64,000 bases of DNA, taken from an uncultured Chitinophaga sp. Lineage in GTDB: Bacteria > Bacteroidota > Bacteroidia > Cytophagales > Cyclobacteriaceae. Under the pieces are notes generated by a model. The model ran no database searches. It worked only from the letters and a program-made list of their open reading frames with translations, and was not told the origin of the DNA. Positions 1-9,059 of this stretch are shown here, in pieces. Position 1 is the stretch's first letter; the number at the start of each line of letters is the position of its first letter. The stretch is taken from the NCBI GenBank assembly GCA_902168205.1, contig CABHOK010000003.1:496001-560000 (forward strand). Direction: 5' to 3'. Both the position numbers and the translations under genes were made by a program.

Positions 1-696
1 CAGGGCTATGACGTTAACAGACCATGGAGCTTTATAGCGCGTTATTTTTTTGACGATATCATCGGGTGCTGCTATAAATCCCGTGCGCACGCCCGGTATA
101 GCAAATGTTTTGGTGAAGGAGTGAACAACAACCAGGTTGCTGAGTTTGCCAAAACTGCGGAGCAGACTTTCCGGTGTGCGCGTAAAGTCAGCGTATGCTT
201 CATCAACTATAAATACTGTTTCCGGGTTATTGTTTATCAGTTGAAGTAACGTGTCGCTACGCAACTGTTGTCCGGTTGGGTTGTTGGGATTACAAATGAA
301 AGCAAGTGTGGTGTCAATCTTTGTACCGATGTGTATACCTGTGTATGATCGATAGTTGCAATGAATGTCGTTGGCGAAAGCAGCGTCTTCGTATTCCGAA
401 AATGTAGGTGTAAAAATGGTAGCCGTTGCTTGACGGAAGGCTTGTGCAATGAGGTAAAAAGCTTCCGCTGCACCGTTGGTGATAAGAAAGTTTCCGGGAG
501 ACAGGCTATATCGTTCGGCCAGTTTCTGGCGTATAGAGTCTGCGTTGGGTTCCGGGTAATTTTTAACCTGTGCGATGGAACGCTGCATGGCTTCGATCAC
601 GCGCGGATCCGGTCCACCCGGCCACACGTTCGAGCTGAAGTTCGCACCGATGCTGCTCCCGAAGTTATAGAGATCGTCTCCGTGACCGTAGATCAT
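1..696 (-). CDS. cobD: Threonine-phosphate decarboxylase-like class I/II aminotransferase (CobD-like), C-terminus beyond the window edge
   Basis: An uninterrupted minus-strand frame of 232 codons begins at 696 and runs off the left edge. Its start overlaps the cobQ stop as ATGA. Visible motifs of the PLP fold-type I family are YGHGDD near the N-terminus, NPNNPTG, VDEAYADF and SFTKTFAIPG, whose lysine would form the Schiff base. By family knowledge CobD makes (R)-1-amino-2-propanol phosphate, used for the nucleotide loop of cobalamin. The close relative HisC (histidinol-phosphate aminotransferase) has the same motifs, so the assignment leans on the HGD-type N-terminus and on translational coupling to cobQ. 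The last part of the protein is not visible. Confidence 0.85.
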   Translation of the reverse strand, partial: MIYGHGDDLYNFGSSIGANFSSNVWPGGPDPRVIEAMQRSIAQVKNYPEPNADSIRQKLAERYSLSPGNFLITNGAAEAFYLIAQAFRQATATIFTPTFSEYEDAAFANDIHCNYRSYTGIHIGTKIDTTLAFICNPNNPTGQQLRSDTLLQLINNNPETVFIVDEAYADFTRTPESLLRSFGKLSNLVVVHSFTKTFAIPGVRTGFIAAPDDIVKKITRYKAPWSVNVIAL

Positions 697-2159
697 TTTT
701 GCATGATGTTATATACTTTGTCAATATCCACTGATTGACGAACCCAATCGGCCAGTGCATCGTATTGCGCGTCCTTGTAGGTGTCGTGTAAAGTATCGGG
801 TATCGTCACGTTGTGCTCTTTGAAGAGATCTTTTAATATAATCGGGTTGTCAAATATACCATGCATATAGGTTCCCCAGCAATGTTCATGGAGAAAGTAA
901 CCGTCTGTGTTGCCATCTTTTGTATAATTGACAGGCTGATTGTCGCCTATGGGTTCCGTTGTGCCCATATGAATTTCATAGCCGTTACAGACTTCAGTAT
1001 CGTTGCTTCTGTAGCGAAACTTCTTCTGGTACGTTTGCTTATTCTGTGCCAGGATTGTTTTTACCGGCAGAAGTCCGAGACCTTTGATGGAACCCTTGTC
1101 AGATTCTACCCGGAACGGATCATGGATTTCTTCTCCGAGCATCTGGTAGCCACCGCATATACCAATTACCTTCTTGCCTGCGCGGTATGCCTGATGTATA
1201 GTGGCAGCCAATCCGCTGTCGTATAGCACCTGCATATCGGTAATGGTATTTTTACTTCCGGGAAGAATAATAATATCAGCCTGTTCAACCTGAGAAGGAT
1301 CGTTGGTATAGTAAACCTGTACGCCTTCCAGTTTCTCCATAATTTTAAAATCCGTGAAATTGGACAATTGCGGATGACGTATAACGCATACGTTGGTTTT
1401 GTTAGTAGCTGCGTGTTCGTGGCGTGTTTCAAGTCCTACAGAGTCTTCTTCGTCAATATCAATGTCGCGAAAGTGCGGTACTACACCCAGCACGGGCACC
1501 TCTGTAATTTCTTCCAGGATTTTTATACCGCTTTCAAACAGTCGGGCATCGCCTCTGAACTTGTTCACGATAATGCCTTTGATCAGTTTGCGTTCATGCT
1601 CAGGAAGTAATTTTACAGAGCCGTATACACTGGCAAATACGCCACCGCGATCTATATCGGCTACCAGTATAACAGCAGCATTGGCAAACTGGGCCATGCG
1701 CATATTTACTATATCTTTATCTTTCAGGTTGAGCTCGGCTACACTTCCGGCTCCTTCCATTACGATGGGATTGTACTGTGAGGAGAGCCTCGTAAACGAT
1801 TTTTTTACTTCTTCGAACAACGCATCTTTACCTTCCTTCTTAAAGTAATCATAGGCCGACTGATTGCCGATTGGTTTACCATGGAGAATTACTTGTGATG
1901 AAAGGTTACCGTTGGGTTTAAGCAGTACAGGGTTCATGTCCGTATGGCATGGTATACCAGCCGCTTCGGCCTGCGTGGCTTGTGCCCGGCCGATCTCGTA
2001 TCCATCCGGTGTGGCATAGCTGTTCAGCGACATATTCTGTGCCTTGAAGGGAGCCGGGGCAAAACCATCTTGCCTGAAGATGCGACAGAACGCAGTAGTA
2101 AGTATACTCTTGCCAACGTTGGAAGCTGTACCGGCAAGCATCAGGGGTTTGAAAGCCAT
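693..2159 (-). CDS. cobQ: Cobyric acid synthase CobQ
   Basis: 488 residues, the normal length for CobQ/CbiP. The N-terminal dethiobiotin-synthetase-like ATPase domain shows AGTASNVGKS (P-loop), FKAQNMSLNS and GRAQATQAEA. The C-terminal class I glutaminase-like domain has the nucleophile motif GICGGYQMLG and a late histidine in GTYMHGIFDN. The enzyme amidates four carboxylates of adenosylcobyrinic acid a,c-diamide using glutamine and ATP. It is followed with a 4-nt overlap by the cobD-like gene, so the two form a cobalamin late-step or salvage operon. The upstream gap to the divergent RDD gene is only about 110 nt, and I see no cobalamin riboswitch in it. Confidence 0.96.
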   Translation of the reverse strand: MAFKPLMLAGTASNVGKSILTTAFCRIFRQDGFAPAPFKAQNMSLNSYATPDGYEIGRAQATQAEAAGIPCHTDMNPVLLKPNGNLSSQVILHGKPIGNQSAYDYFKKEGKDALFEEVKKSFTRLSSQYNPIVMEGAGSVAELNLKDKDIVNMRMAQFANAAVILVADIDRGGVFASVYGSVKLLPEHERKLIKGIIVNKFRGDARLFESGIKILEEITEVPVLGVVPHFRDIDIDEEDSVGLETRHEHAATNKTNVCVIRHPQLSNFTDFKIMEKLEGVQVYYTNDPSQVEQADIIILPGSKNTITDMQVLYDSGLAATIHQAYRAGKKVIGICGGYQMLGEEIHDPFRVESDKGSIKGLGLLPVKTILAQNKQTYQKKFRYRSNDTEVCNGYEIHMGTTEPIGDNQPVNYTKDGNTDGYFLHEHCWGTYMHGIFDNPIILKDLFKEHNVTIPDTLHDTYKDAQYDALADWVRQSVDIDKVYNIMQK

Positions 2160-2269
2160 GCGAATATGTTTTAACAGATACCGATCTGCGACCCGAATAT
2201 AGAATTCAGCGCCATACAGTGTTGATTTATTTTTTATCTTGTAGCCACCTAATCAAATATACTTTACTT

Positions 2270-2719
2270 ATGGAACCTTTGGATCAAATACTCGATGCCC
2301 CGGTATCATCACAACCACAAATGCGCTATGCAGGATTCTGGATTCGCGTGGGCGCTTACCTGATTGATGGAATTTTACTCGCAGTAGTGAATGTTATTTT
2401 AGGCCTTGTTATCGGGTCCAGCAGTGGATCCATTGGGGCTGCTCTGCTTGTGAACGCCATATCGATCGGTATTGGCCTCGCTTACTTTGCAGGTCTTGAA
2501 AGCTCCGAGAAACAAGCTACACTCGGCAAGCAGGCCGTGGGAATTAAAGTGGGAAATGTAAATGGTGAGAAGATAACTTTCGCCAATGCATTGGGGCGTT
2601 ATTTTGGTAAAATAATCTCCGGATTACTTTTAGGTATCGGTTTTATGATGGTAGGCTGGGATGAAAAAAAGCAAGGCATTCACGATAAGCTTGCTGATAC
2701 ATACGTATTCTACGCTTAA
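2270..2719 (+). CDS. RDD family membrane protein
   Basis: 149 residues. The RDD signature is visible as FWIRVGAYLIDGILL, followed by hydrophobic segments near residues 27-50, 55-75 and 115-135, and by the typical LGKQAVGIKV and GIHDKLADTYV stretches. Members are small polytopic inner-membrane proteins, some linked to ion or metabolite transport; the role here is unknown. I chose the ATG at 2270 because the family domain starts shortly after it; the in-frame ATG at 2219 adds an unrelated 17-residue tail. It is convergent with the DUF58 gene, with a shared hairpin between. Another RDD gene sits at the far side of that cluster. Confidence 0.85.
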   Translation: MEPLDQILDAPVSSQPQMRYAGFWIRVGAYLIDGILLAVVNVILGLVIGSSSGSIGAALLVNAISIGIGLAYFAGLESSEKQATLGKQAVGIKVGNVNGEKITFANALGRYFGKIISGLLLGIGFMMVGWDEKKQGIHDKLADTYVFYA

Positions 2720-2727
2720 TATTTTCA

Positions 2728-2760
2728 ATGATCATCAGGCTGCTATAGCCTGATGATCAT
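2728..2760. terminator. Bidirectional hairpin terminator
   Basis: A perfect 14-bp inverted repeat (2728-2741 with 2747-2760, loop GCTAT) lies exactly between the convergent RDD gene and the stop codon of the DUF58 gene. The flanking T/A tracts are short, so it may work as a weak terminator or as mRNA 3'-end protection for both transcripts. Confidence 0.7.
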
Positions 2761-4092
2761 CTATATCATTCCTCTTGATTTCAGCTCCAGGTATTTGTTA
2801 ATCGAAGCTACGGTAAGATGCTCCGGTTTGGTGAGTATACTAATGATGCCGAACTGCTTTAACTGCTGCACCATGTGTGCCTTAGTCAGTACATAGTTCT
2901 CGGCTGTTACCTGGGTATATATATCCTCCAGCGTTTCTACATGTTGAGATGTACTCGTGGTGATCTCGGTGTTCTCAAAGAATATCACTACCAGCAGGTG
3001 CTGGTCATTCAATCTTCGTAACTGTGGCAACACGCGCTGCAGAGCATAGGTGCTTTCAAAATTGGTATAGAGAAACAGGAGGCTCCGGCCATTTACAAAA
3101 TTCCGTACGGTCATGTACATACTTTCGTAGTTGGCTTCTACAGCACCTTCTTTCTCTTTGTAAAGCGTATCCAGTATTTTTTTTAGCTGTGTTTTGCTGC
3201 GATCCGCTTTGATCAGTGCCTTGGGTGTTTCGGCAAAGGTGATGAGACCGGCCTTGTCTTGTTTGCCCAGCACTATGTTTGAAATGACGAGGGCTGCATT
3301 TACGGCATAGTCAAATAAACTCAGGCCGTTAAAGGGCATGTGCATCACACGACTTTTATCAATGATGCAATATACCTGTTGAGACTTCTCATCTTCATAC
3401 TGGTTGATCATCAGGTGCGCTCTCCGGCTGGTAGCCTTCCAGTTGATGCTTCGGTAATCGTCACCGCGTATATACTGGCGGATGTGCTCGAACTCGTAGC
3501 TATGTCCGATGCGTCTTACTTTCTTAACACCATACTCGGTTGCTGTGCGCGCAAAAGTTTTCAGTTCATACCGCTTCATCTGGATGATGGACGGATATAC
3601 CGGAACGTTTACTTCGCTGGCACCGGTTATGCGTCTTTTAATGAAGCCCAGGCCTGTGGTAAGGTATAAATGTATCTTTCCGAAGATATACTCTCCGCGT
3701 GCAACGGGGCGAAGCGTATACGTTTGCTGATGCGGTTTATCAGGCGACAGCTCCAGCTTGATGGTGAAATGACGCATTTGAAACTGCTCCGGTAATTCAT
3801 CAATCAGCGTTACAAAAAGTTTTATACGCGCCTTGCTGCGTACAGAAAGGGTAATAATGTTGTCATCACCCAAGGATAACACAGAAGGTACATCCCGTTC
3901 AGTTGTTACCACTACACTGCGGTTGTACAGCAGCAGTATATCGATGAGAATAAGGACGGCAAAGAGTATACATCCCGTTTTAACAAACGCAAACAAAAAC
4001 GGAAAAGCATACGAAAGCATCATGCCTCCCGTAAGGATAGCTACGATAAAAAAGAAGCGATTGGTAAGGAACAGGTTTTTGATAAAGTTCAT
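2761..4092 (-). CDS. DUF58 domain-containing membrane-anchored protein
   Basis: 443 residues. Two hydrophobic segments near residues 12-30 and 36-55 anchor it, followed by a large cytoplasmic part with the DUF58 signature YEFEHIRQYIRGDDYRSINW. DUF58 is a von Willebrand factor A-related fold that acts with MoxR ATPases. The start codon overlaps the MoxR stop by one base (TGATG), so the two are translationally coupled. In Bacteroidota this pair, with DUF4350, DUF4129 and SpoIIM proteins, forms a conserved cluster of uncertain role in envelope maintenance. It is the last gene of its operon and ends at a strong hairpin. Confidence 0.9.
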   Translation of the reverse strand: MNFIKNLFLTNRFFFIVAILTGGMMLSYAFPFLFAFVKTGCILFAVLILIDILLLYNRSVVVTTERDVPSVLSLGDDNIITLSVRSKARIKLFVTLIDELPEQFQMRHFTIKLELSPDKPHQQTYTLRPVARGEYIFGKIHLYLTTGLGFIKRRITGASEVNVPVYPSIIQMKRYELKTFARTATEYGVKKVRRIGHSYEFEHIRQYIRGDDYRSINWKATSRRAHLMINQYEDEKSQQVYCIIDKSRVMHMPFNGLSLFDYAVNAALVISNIVLGKQDKAGLITFAETPKALIKADRSKTQLKKILDTLYKEKEGAVEANYESMYMTVRNFVNGRSLLFLYTNFESTYALQRVLPQLRRLNDQHLLVVIFFENTEITTSTSQHVETLEDIYTQVTAENYVLTKAHMVQQLKQFGIISILTKPEHLTVASINKYLELKSRGMI

Positions 4093-5090
4093 CAGCGTGG
4101 TACTTCTACTCGTTCCGTTATCTCTTTAATGATATCTTCGGCTTCAATACCTTCCATCTCGCGCTCGGCTGTTAGTATAATACGATGGTTCAGTACCGGG
4201 TATGCTACAAACTTCACATCGTCCGGAGTAACAAAGTCGCGGCCGTTCATTGCAGCAATTGCTTTGGCAGCACGCATAATGGCCAGCGATGCCCGTGGCG
4301 ATGCACCTAATGTAAGGTCACCGTTGTTACGTGTGTTGTCTACAAGCTTCGCTATGTATAGTATAATTTCGTCTTTGATGTGGATCTTCTCGATTAGCTC
4401 CTGGCAATGCTTTAGCTCCTGCTTGGTAATTACCGCCTGTATATTTTCGAGCACCTTCATACTGAAATCATCTTTGAACTTCCGGAGTATAGATACTTCC
4501 TGGTCGAGTGTAGGATATTTCAGTTTGATGCGGAAGAGGAAACGGTCGAGCTGCGCTTCCGGTAAACGATACGTTCCTTCCTGTTCGATCGGGTTTTGAG
4601 TCGCGATCACGAGGAACGGAAAATCCATCGGATACGTAGTGCCGTCAATGGTAACTTGCTTTTCCTCCATCACCTCAAACAACGATGACTGTGTTTTTGC
4701 CGGGGCACGGTTGATCTCATCGATCAGTACCAGGTTGGCAAATACAGGGCCGCGGTTAAAGGTAAACTCCGAAGTTTTCATATTGAAAACAGAAGTACCG
4801 GTAACATCGGTCGGCATCAGGTCCGGTGTAAACTGAATACGCGAGAAACTTACCGACAGCGATTTGGCAACCAGCTTGGCTGTAAGTGTTTTCGCTATAC
4901 CGGGCACACCTTCCAGGAGTATATGCCCCCCGGTAAATATACCGGCCAGTAAAAGATCAATGGTGCTTTCCTGTCCTACAACAGCTTTGCCGATTTCACG
5001 CTTGATGCGTCTTACACGTTGGTTAAGCTGATCAATTTCCTGTTGTAATAAATCTTCAGGTTGCTCAGGTTGAATGTTTAGGTCTTCCAT
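4092..5090 (-). CDS. MoxR family AAA+ ATPase
   Basis: 332 residues, the usual MoxR length. Walker A is GVPGIAKT (residues 61-68) and Walker B LVLIDEINR (D124, E125). Sensor-type motif TQNPIEQEGTY and the arginine-rich LPEAQLDRFLF stretch are also present, followed by the C-terminal AAA lid. MoxR proteins are chaperone-like ATPases that remodel or activate partner proteins, typically VWA-domain partners; the DUF58 protein translated directly after it is the expected partner. The DUF4350 gene lies 17 nt upstream. Confidence 0.95.
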   Translation of the reverse strand: MEDLNIQPEQPEDLLQQEIDQLNQRVRRIKREIGKAVVGQESTIDLLLAGIFTGGHILLEGVPGIAKTLTAKLVAKSLSVSFSRIQFTPDLMPTDVTGTSVFNMKTSEFTFNRGPVFANLVLIDEINRAPAKTQSSLFEVMEEKQVTIDGTTYPMDFPFLVIATQNPIEQEGTYRLPEAQLDRFLFRIKLKYPTLDQEVSILRKFKDDFSMKVLENIQAVITKQELKHCQELIEKIHIKDEIILYIAKLVDNTRNNGDLTLGASPRASLAIMRAAKAIAAMNGRDFVTPDDVKFVAYPVLNHRIILTAEREMEGIEAEDIIKEITERVEVPR

Positions 5091-5107
5091 AAATATATAG
5101 CTGTAAC

Positions 5108-6355
5108 TTATTTACAGTGTTTGTAAAAATTTTCAATAGCGTTATATAGTCCTACCAGCTTGTCGATAGCTGTGTTGTACTGTGCGTTTCGTTCGATCTG
5201 GCTATACTGGTCGTAGATGCTTTGTATCTCTGCGATACTCACCTTGGATTTCTCGGCCAGCCGGGCGATCTGTATCTCCTGTGTCATTTGGGTATGAATG
5301 CCATAGCGTGCACGAATGAAGTACTGGAAATATTTCATCTTCTTGCGGGCAATGTCCAGGTGATTCTGGTTCTGGTAGTGAAGCGCTGATACGAGCTTCA
5401 CAAATTCAAGCGATGTATTGACTTTCTGCTCCAGTACCGGTATAACGCGCTGCGTACGCTTGGCAGCGAAGAATACATAGAGTACCACGGCCGCCAGCAT
5501 CATCCACCAGGCATACTTTAAAGCGGGCTGACTCAGTATAAAATATAGCGGACTTATATCAGGATTGTTATTTCCGGTAAAGGACACTTTGCTGTACTCA
5601 TCCCAAAGTATATTTTCTCCCTGCAGGTGCGAAAATACACCGGAAGCATATTCAGCTTTGTCGGGTTTAATCATGAAGTAATTTGTGAATACCAGGGGGT
5701 TGGTGTGCAGGTATATATTTCCTTCTCCGTATTTGAATTTCAGGAAGTTGACATAGCTCGGCTCCTGGTACCCAAGCGGCACCAGCGATTTGGTCGAATC
5801 ACAGAACATACTGCTGTTAAAGGCATTCCAGTAGTATTTCATGTCTTCGGCCATGAAGCGATACTGATAGGTATATCCGCTTTCGGTGTGCAGTGTATCG
5901 TGGTAGAAGTTCAATGTTGCATCTTTCACGGAGTGCTCCTCCAGTGTTATATCTTCGTTACACTCGTTCTCATATATACCGATTATGTTTTCAGGAAGCT
6001 CAATGCTGGCTATAAATGCATCGTTACCTTTTTGGATGAAGTCCAGTAAAGCCTGGGCATCGCGCTGATTGAGATGCAGGCTTTGTCCTATAAAAATATA
6101 GTCGGTTGATTTGTCTCCGAGACTGTCTAACACCTCGTGCAGCGGCTTCCGGTTGCTATGGATAAAATTGTCTTTATCGCGGTAGCCCCGCAGCATTTGT
6201 TTGACAAATGAAGTGCCGTACGGCTGATTACTTCCTGATTTGTAATCTTCATACCATTGATAATGTTTTTTATCATCATTCCCGAATATGAAGTATAGCA
6301 GGAGCAACACACCCAGCACCGCGAAAAGTATGATAATGGTTCTGTTCTGCTTCAC
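5108..6355 (-). CDS. DUF4350 domain-containing membrane protein
   Basis: 415 residues. A hydrophobic N-terminal anchor (about residues 7-24) is followed by the DUF4350 region, where QPYGTSFVKQMLRGY and YIFIGQSLHL resemble the family's Rossmann-like start. A second membrane segment lies near residues 277-296 (YAWWMMLAAVVLYVFF), followed by a basic helical tail. Its start overlaps the preceding DUF4129 gene (ATGA), showing tight coupling. The function is unknown. The family constantly accompanies MoxR and DUF58, so it is probably a structural part of the same membrane assembly. Confidence 0.85.
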   Translation of the reverse strand: MKQNRTIIILFAVLGVLLLLYFIFGNDDKKHYQWYEDYKSGSNQPYGTSFVKQMLRGYRDKDNFIHSNRKPLHEVLDSLGDKSTDYIFIGQSLHLNQRDAQALLDFIQKGNDAFIASIELPENIIGIYENECNEDITLEEHSVKDATLNFYHDTLHTESGYTYQYRFMAEDMKYYWNAFNSSMFCDSTKSLVPLGYQEPSYVNFLKFKYGEGNIYLHTNPLVFTNYFMIKPDKAEYASGVFSHLQGENILWDEYSKVSFTGNNNPDISPLYFILSQPALKYAWWMMLAAVVLYVFFAAKRTQRVIPVLEQKVNTSLEFVKLVSALHYQNQNHLDIARKKMKYFQYFIRARYGIHTQMTQEIQIARLAEKSKVSIAEIQSIYDQYSQIERNAQYNTAIDKLVGLYNAIENFYKHCK

Positions 6356-7200
6356 GATGCCTTCTGCGTATTTAATTTCTGATGGAGGTTTTCAAATTCA
6401 GCAAATAGTTGCTGGTACGATTCGGTAGTAAGCCGGTGTTCTCCATACCAAACCTGTTCGTAGGCGAGGGTAAGTCTTCTTACCTCGTCATAATGAAAGT
6501 CTTTGATGGAAAGTTCGGAGAGATAATCGTGATTGGTCTTGTCTTTTTTCCAAAGGATAATGCCTTGCTCGTTCAACTCCTTCAGCAACCCGAGAAAATA
6601 TAGTCTTACGGCCAGGCGGAAATTTCCATCAGCAATCGTTTTGCGTAGCAATGAATTTACATCGAGGTCTTCTATATTTTCCACGTGGGCAGAACTGTCG
6701 ATCTCAACGCTGGTCTTTAGCTTGGGCGAACCGGGTTTTATATTTTTGGTAACGGCATACAGAATAAAGAGGATCACACCGATAATGCAGACGTAAGCCA
6801 CTACACGCAGTATATCACTGTTCCAGTTACCGAACGACATCGGCTCGCGCGGATCTGATTTCTGTTCTTCTTCAGGTTTCGGTGGTTCTTCATTATAGTC
6901 TGTGTCACCTATAATTTTCTTCCATTCCTTCTCGTCAAACTTTTTGACGTTCAGCTTTTCTTCCTGGTATTGTTTGGTTTGCGATAATTCGTCTGGTGAC
7001 TTTAACGTATGGGGTACTTCGGTGCTCTCTTCGTCACTATACTCATCGTAATTATACTCGTTGTTGGCTACAGTAGTGTCCACCATGTACTCCTGTTCAC
7101 CGGGTTCTGCCTCGCCATATACAACGGAGTCAGCATCCTGTGCCACTACAACCGTGCATGAACAAAACAGCAGTATAAACAATGAAACTATATATTTCAT
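6352..7200 (-). CDS. DUF4129 domain-containing protein
   Basis: 282 residues. A signal peptide ends near VVVAQDAD, followed by an acidic, low-complexity extracytoplasmic stretch (residues 25-110), one membrane span near residues 133-155 and a C-terminal cytoplasmic domain. That domain carries the DUF4129 signature RLYFLGLLKELNEQG and YEQVWYGE. Both ends overlap the neighbours by 4 nt (ATGA), so SpoIIM, DUF4129 and DUF4350 are translated as one block. In other bacteria a DUF4129 domain is found fused to transglutaminase-like proteins. No enzymatic residues are evident here. Confidence 0.85.
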   Translation of the reverse strand: MKYIVSLFILLFCSCTVVVAQDADSVVYGEAEPGEQEYMVDTTVANNEYNYDEYSDEESTEVPHTLKSPDELSQTKQYQEEKLNVKKFDEKEWKKIIGDTDYNEEPPKPEEEQKSDPREPMSFGNWNSDILRVVAYVCIIGVILFILYAVTKNIKPGSPKLKTSVEIDSSAHVENIEDLDVNSLLRKTIADGNFRLAVRLYFLGLLKELNEQGIILWKKDKTNHDYLSELSIKDFHYDEVRRLTLAYEQVWYGEHRLTTESYQQLFAEFENLHQKLNTQKAS

Positions 7201-9026
7201 ACTTTACTGTTTTTGGAAAGTCGCGTGCCCACAAGCGCAATGGATTTTTTGAGATGCTCTGCGTCTGCTGTTTCTTTCAATGAAAAATACTGGTATGCTG
7301 CACAAGCCGTGAGAATGGGTATAATCAGGTTGAATGCAAATGTCTTGATAAACAGTTCTATGAAATGAATAATGCCTTTCGACCATACATCGGTATCGGC
7401 AAAGTTCCATTGCAGAATGGAGGTATACATATAGATAAGCGGAGCGGAGAGTACCAGCAGGAAGGAAAACGTAATGAGCAGCAGGATCATTTGTAGCCCC
7501 ATAACCTGGCCGAAGTTGGCCGCAGCCAAACGCCAGGTCTCGCCAAAGGCACTGAACAGATTCTTTTCTTCCGTTAACTGCGTGAATCCATAGAGCATGA
7601 ATACTATATAGCAAAACACCAGGAAGAAAATTCCCCAGTAACCAGTATATACCATTCCGAAGATTGCTGCTGTAATAACGATGGTTTTACCGAATGCCAT
7701 TACTGAAAATTTCGTCTTCGCATTTTTCGATTCGGCATCAACAATCATCATCACGCGGTAAAGTATCAACGAAGTACCGGCTATATTGATGACCAGCGAT
7801 GTAAGGTCAGGTGTCCGCAATCCATAGTACATATCGCTGAGGAGCTTGAGCCACCAGTCTTCTTCATAGAACGGAATATAGAACTCAACTTCAAATACAA
7901 ACCGCGCGATGGTCATCGCCAGGGATGCTACGAGTAACCATGACAGAAGTTTATTGGCGTGTCGCTTATAGAACAGCAACGCATCCTTCATAATGTCTGC
8001 ATTGTTCTTTACCCGATCGAAGAAGGTTGGTTCCTGTAAGCTGGGCGGGAGGCGTACTTCCACCAGAGGAACTTCAAAACCAGTCTTCGATTTCCACCAC
8101 GGGTATACTACAAAGTAGCCGATGATGAACGCTGCGGATAAGAATATAAGAAAGAAGCGGAGTATATCCGGAACTTCGGTATAGCGTGTCAGGAAACTTT
8201 CAATGATTGCGGCCAGCACAAATATAGGGGTGATGCCGAGCATTAGTTTGAGCGAACGCATGGCCGAGAGCTGAAATGCCTGCAGGCGTGAATAGGTACC
8301 CGGAAAGATAAGTCCCGAACCAAGTGTTAAACCTGCACCGCCCGCCAGGATGATCGATGATATTTCCAGTGTGCCGTGTAGCCATATCGTTAGTGCCGAC
8401 TCTGCCGCGAGCCCTCGTTCAATGAAGAAGAACTGGAAGCAGCCAACCATGATGCCGTTGTATAAAAGTATAGCCAGTGTACCAATGGCGAGAAAAACTC
8501 CGAACACATACGTACGGAATGCTACCATCAGGTTGTTGAACGTAATGCCGAGGAACATGTCTACCTGGTGCCCCTTTTTATATACCGCCATCGGGTCGCC
8601 CTTTTCAATATTCTCTTTCGTCATGGATACATAACTCTCCCCGAGAATGGTACTCGCGAACTGAGGATCTTTCATTGAAGAGAATACACCGATGCAGGCA
8701 GCCAGTAAAAAGACGATCAGCGATATCAGCATCTGTTTTTTAGAGAAGAGTATAATCTGCGGCAGTTCATCCATCCAGAACAGCCGGAACTGATTTTTCT
8801 TTTCTTTCCGGTTACTATAGATGATCGAAAAGTATTCGCGGGCAATCTTGTTGAGGTAAACGCGTACGGAACGGTTCTGATAGTAGGTGCGCGAATAGGA
8901 CAAGTCGTCTACTACCTGTGTAAAAAGATTGGAAAGCTTTTCTGGATCTTTAACGGGACTTGTAAGAAGCGTTTCGGATTCGAGCCACTTTTCTTTATTT
9001 TGAGCGATGAAACGGGTTTCCTTCAT
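7197..9026 (-). CDS. SpoIIM/DUF95-family stage II sporulation protein M-like membrane protein, extended
   Basis: About 609 residues from the ATG at 9026. The N-terminal half is the SpoIIM-like integral membrane domain (GVFLAIGTLAILLYNGIMVG; WLHGTLEISSIILAGGAGL). The C-terminal half adds about six more membrane spans not found in the classical 200-residue SpoIIM. I prefer 9026 over the ATG at 9056 because relatives start with a short MRE/MKE-x-x-F-I-x-QNKEKW sequence, seen here as MKETRFIAQNKEKW. It is the first gene of the DUF cluster operon. This lineage does not sporulate; in Bacteroidota the protein belongs to the MoxR-associated membrane complex. Confidence 0.85.
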   Translation of the reverse strand: MKETRFIAQNKEKWLESETLLTSPVKDPEKLSNLFTQVVDDLSYSRTYYQNRSVRVYLNKIAREYFSIIYSNRKEKKNQFRLFWMDELPQIILFSKKQMLISLIVFLLAACIGVFSSMKDPQFASTILGESYVSMTKENIEKGDPMAVYKKGHQVDMFLGITFNNLMVAFRTYVFGVFLAIGTLAILLYNGIMVGCFQFFFIERGLAAESALTIWLHGTLEISSIILAGGAGLTLGSGLIFPGTYSRLQAFQLSAMRSLKLMLGITPIFVLAAIIESFLTRYTEVPDILRFFLIFLSAAFIIGYFVVYPWWKSKTGFEVPLVEVRLPPSLQEPTFFDRVKNNADIMKDALLFYKRHANKLLSWLLVASLAMTIARFVFEVEFYIPFYEEDWWLKLLSDMYYGLRTPDLTSLVINIAGTSLILYRVMMIVDAESKNAKTKFSVMAFGKTIVITAAIFGMVYTGYWGIFFLVFCYIVFMLYGFTQLTEEKNLFSAFGETWRLAAANFGQVMGLQMILLLITFSFLLVLSAPLIYMYTSILQWNFADTDVWSKGIIHFIELFIKTFAFNLIIPILTACAAYQYFSLKETADAEHLKKSIALVGTRLSKNSKV

Positions 9027-9059
9027 GAATGGGTGAAAATATTGCTTTAAGATCAAAAA

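Noticed and set aside
2160-2269. Possible cobalamin riboswitch upstream of cobQ
   Set aside because: The gap is only about 110 nt and shared with a divergent gene; no B12-box-like sequence is visible.
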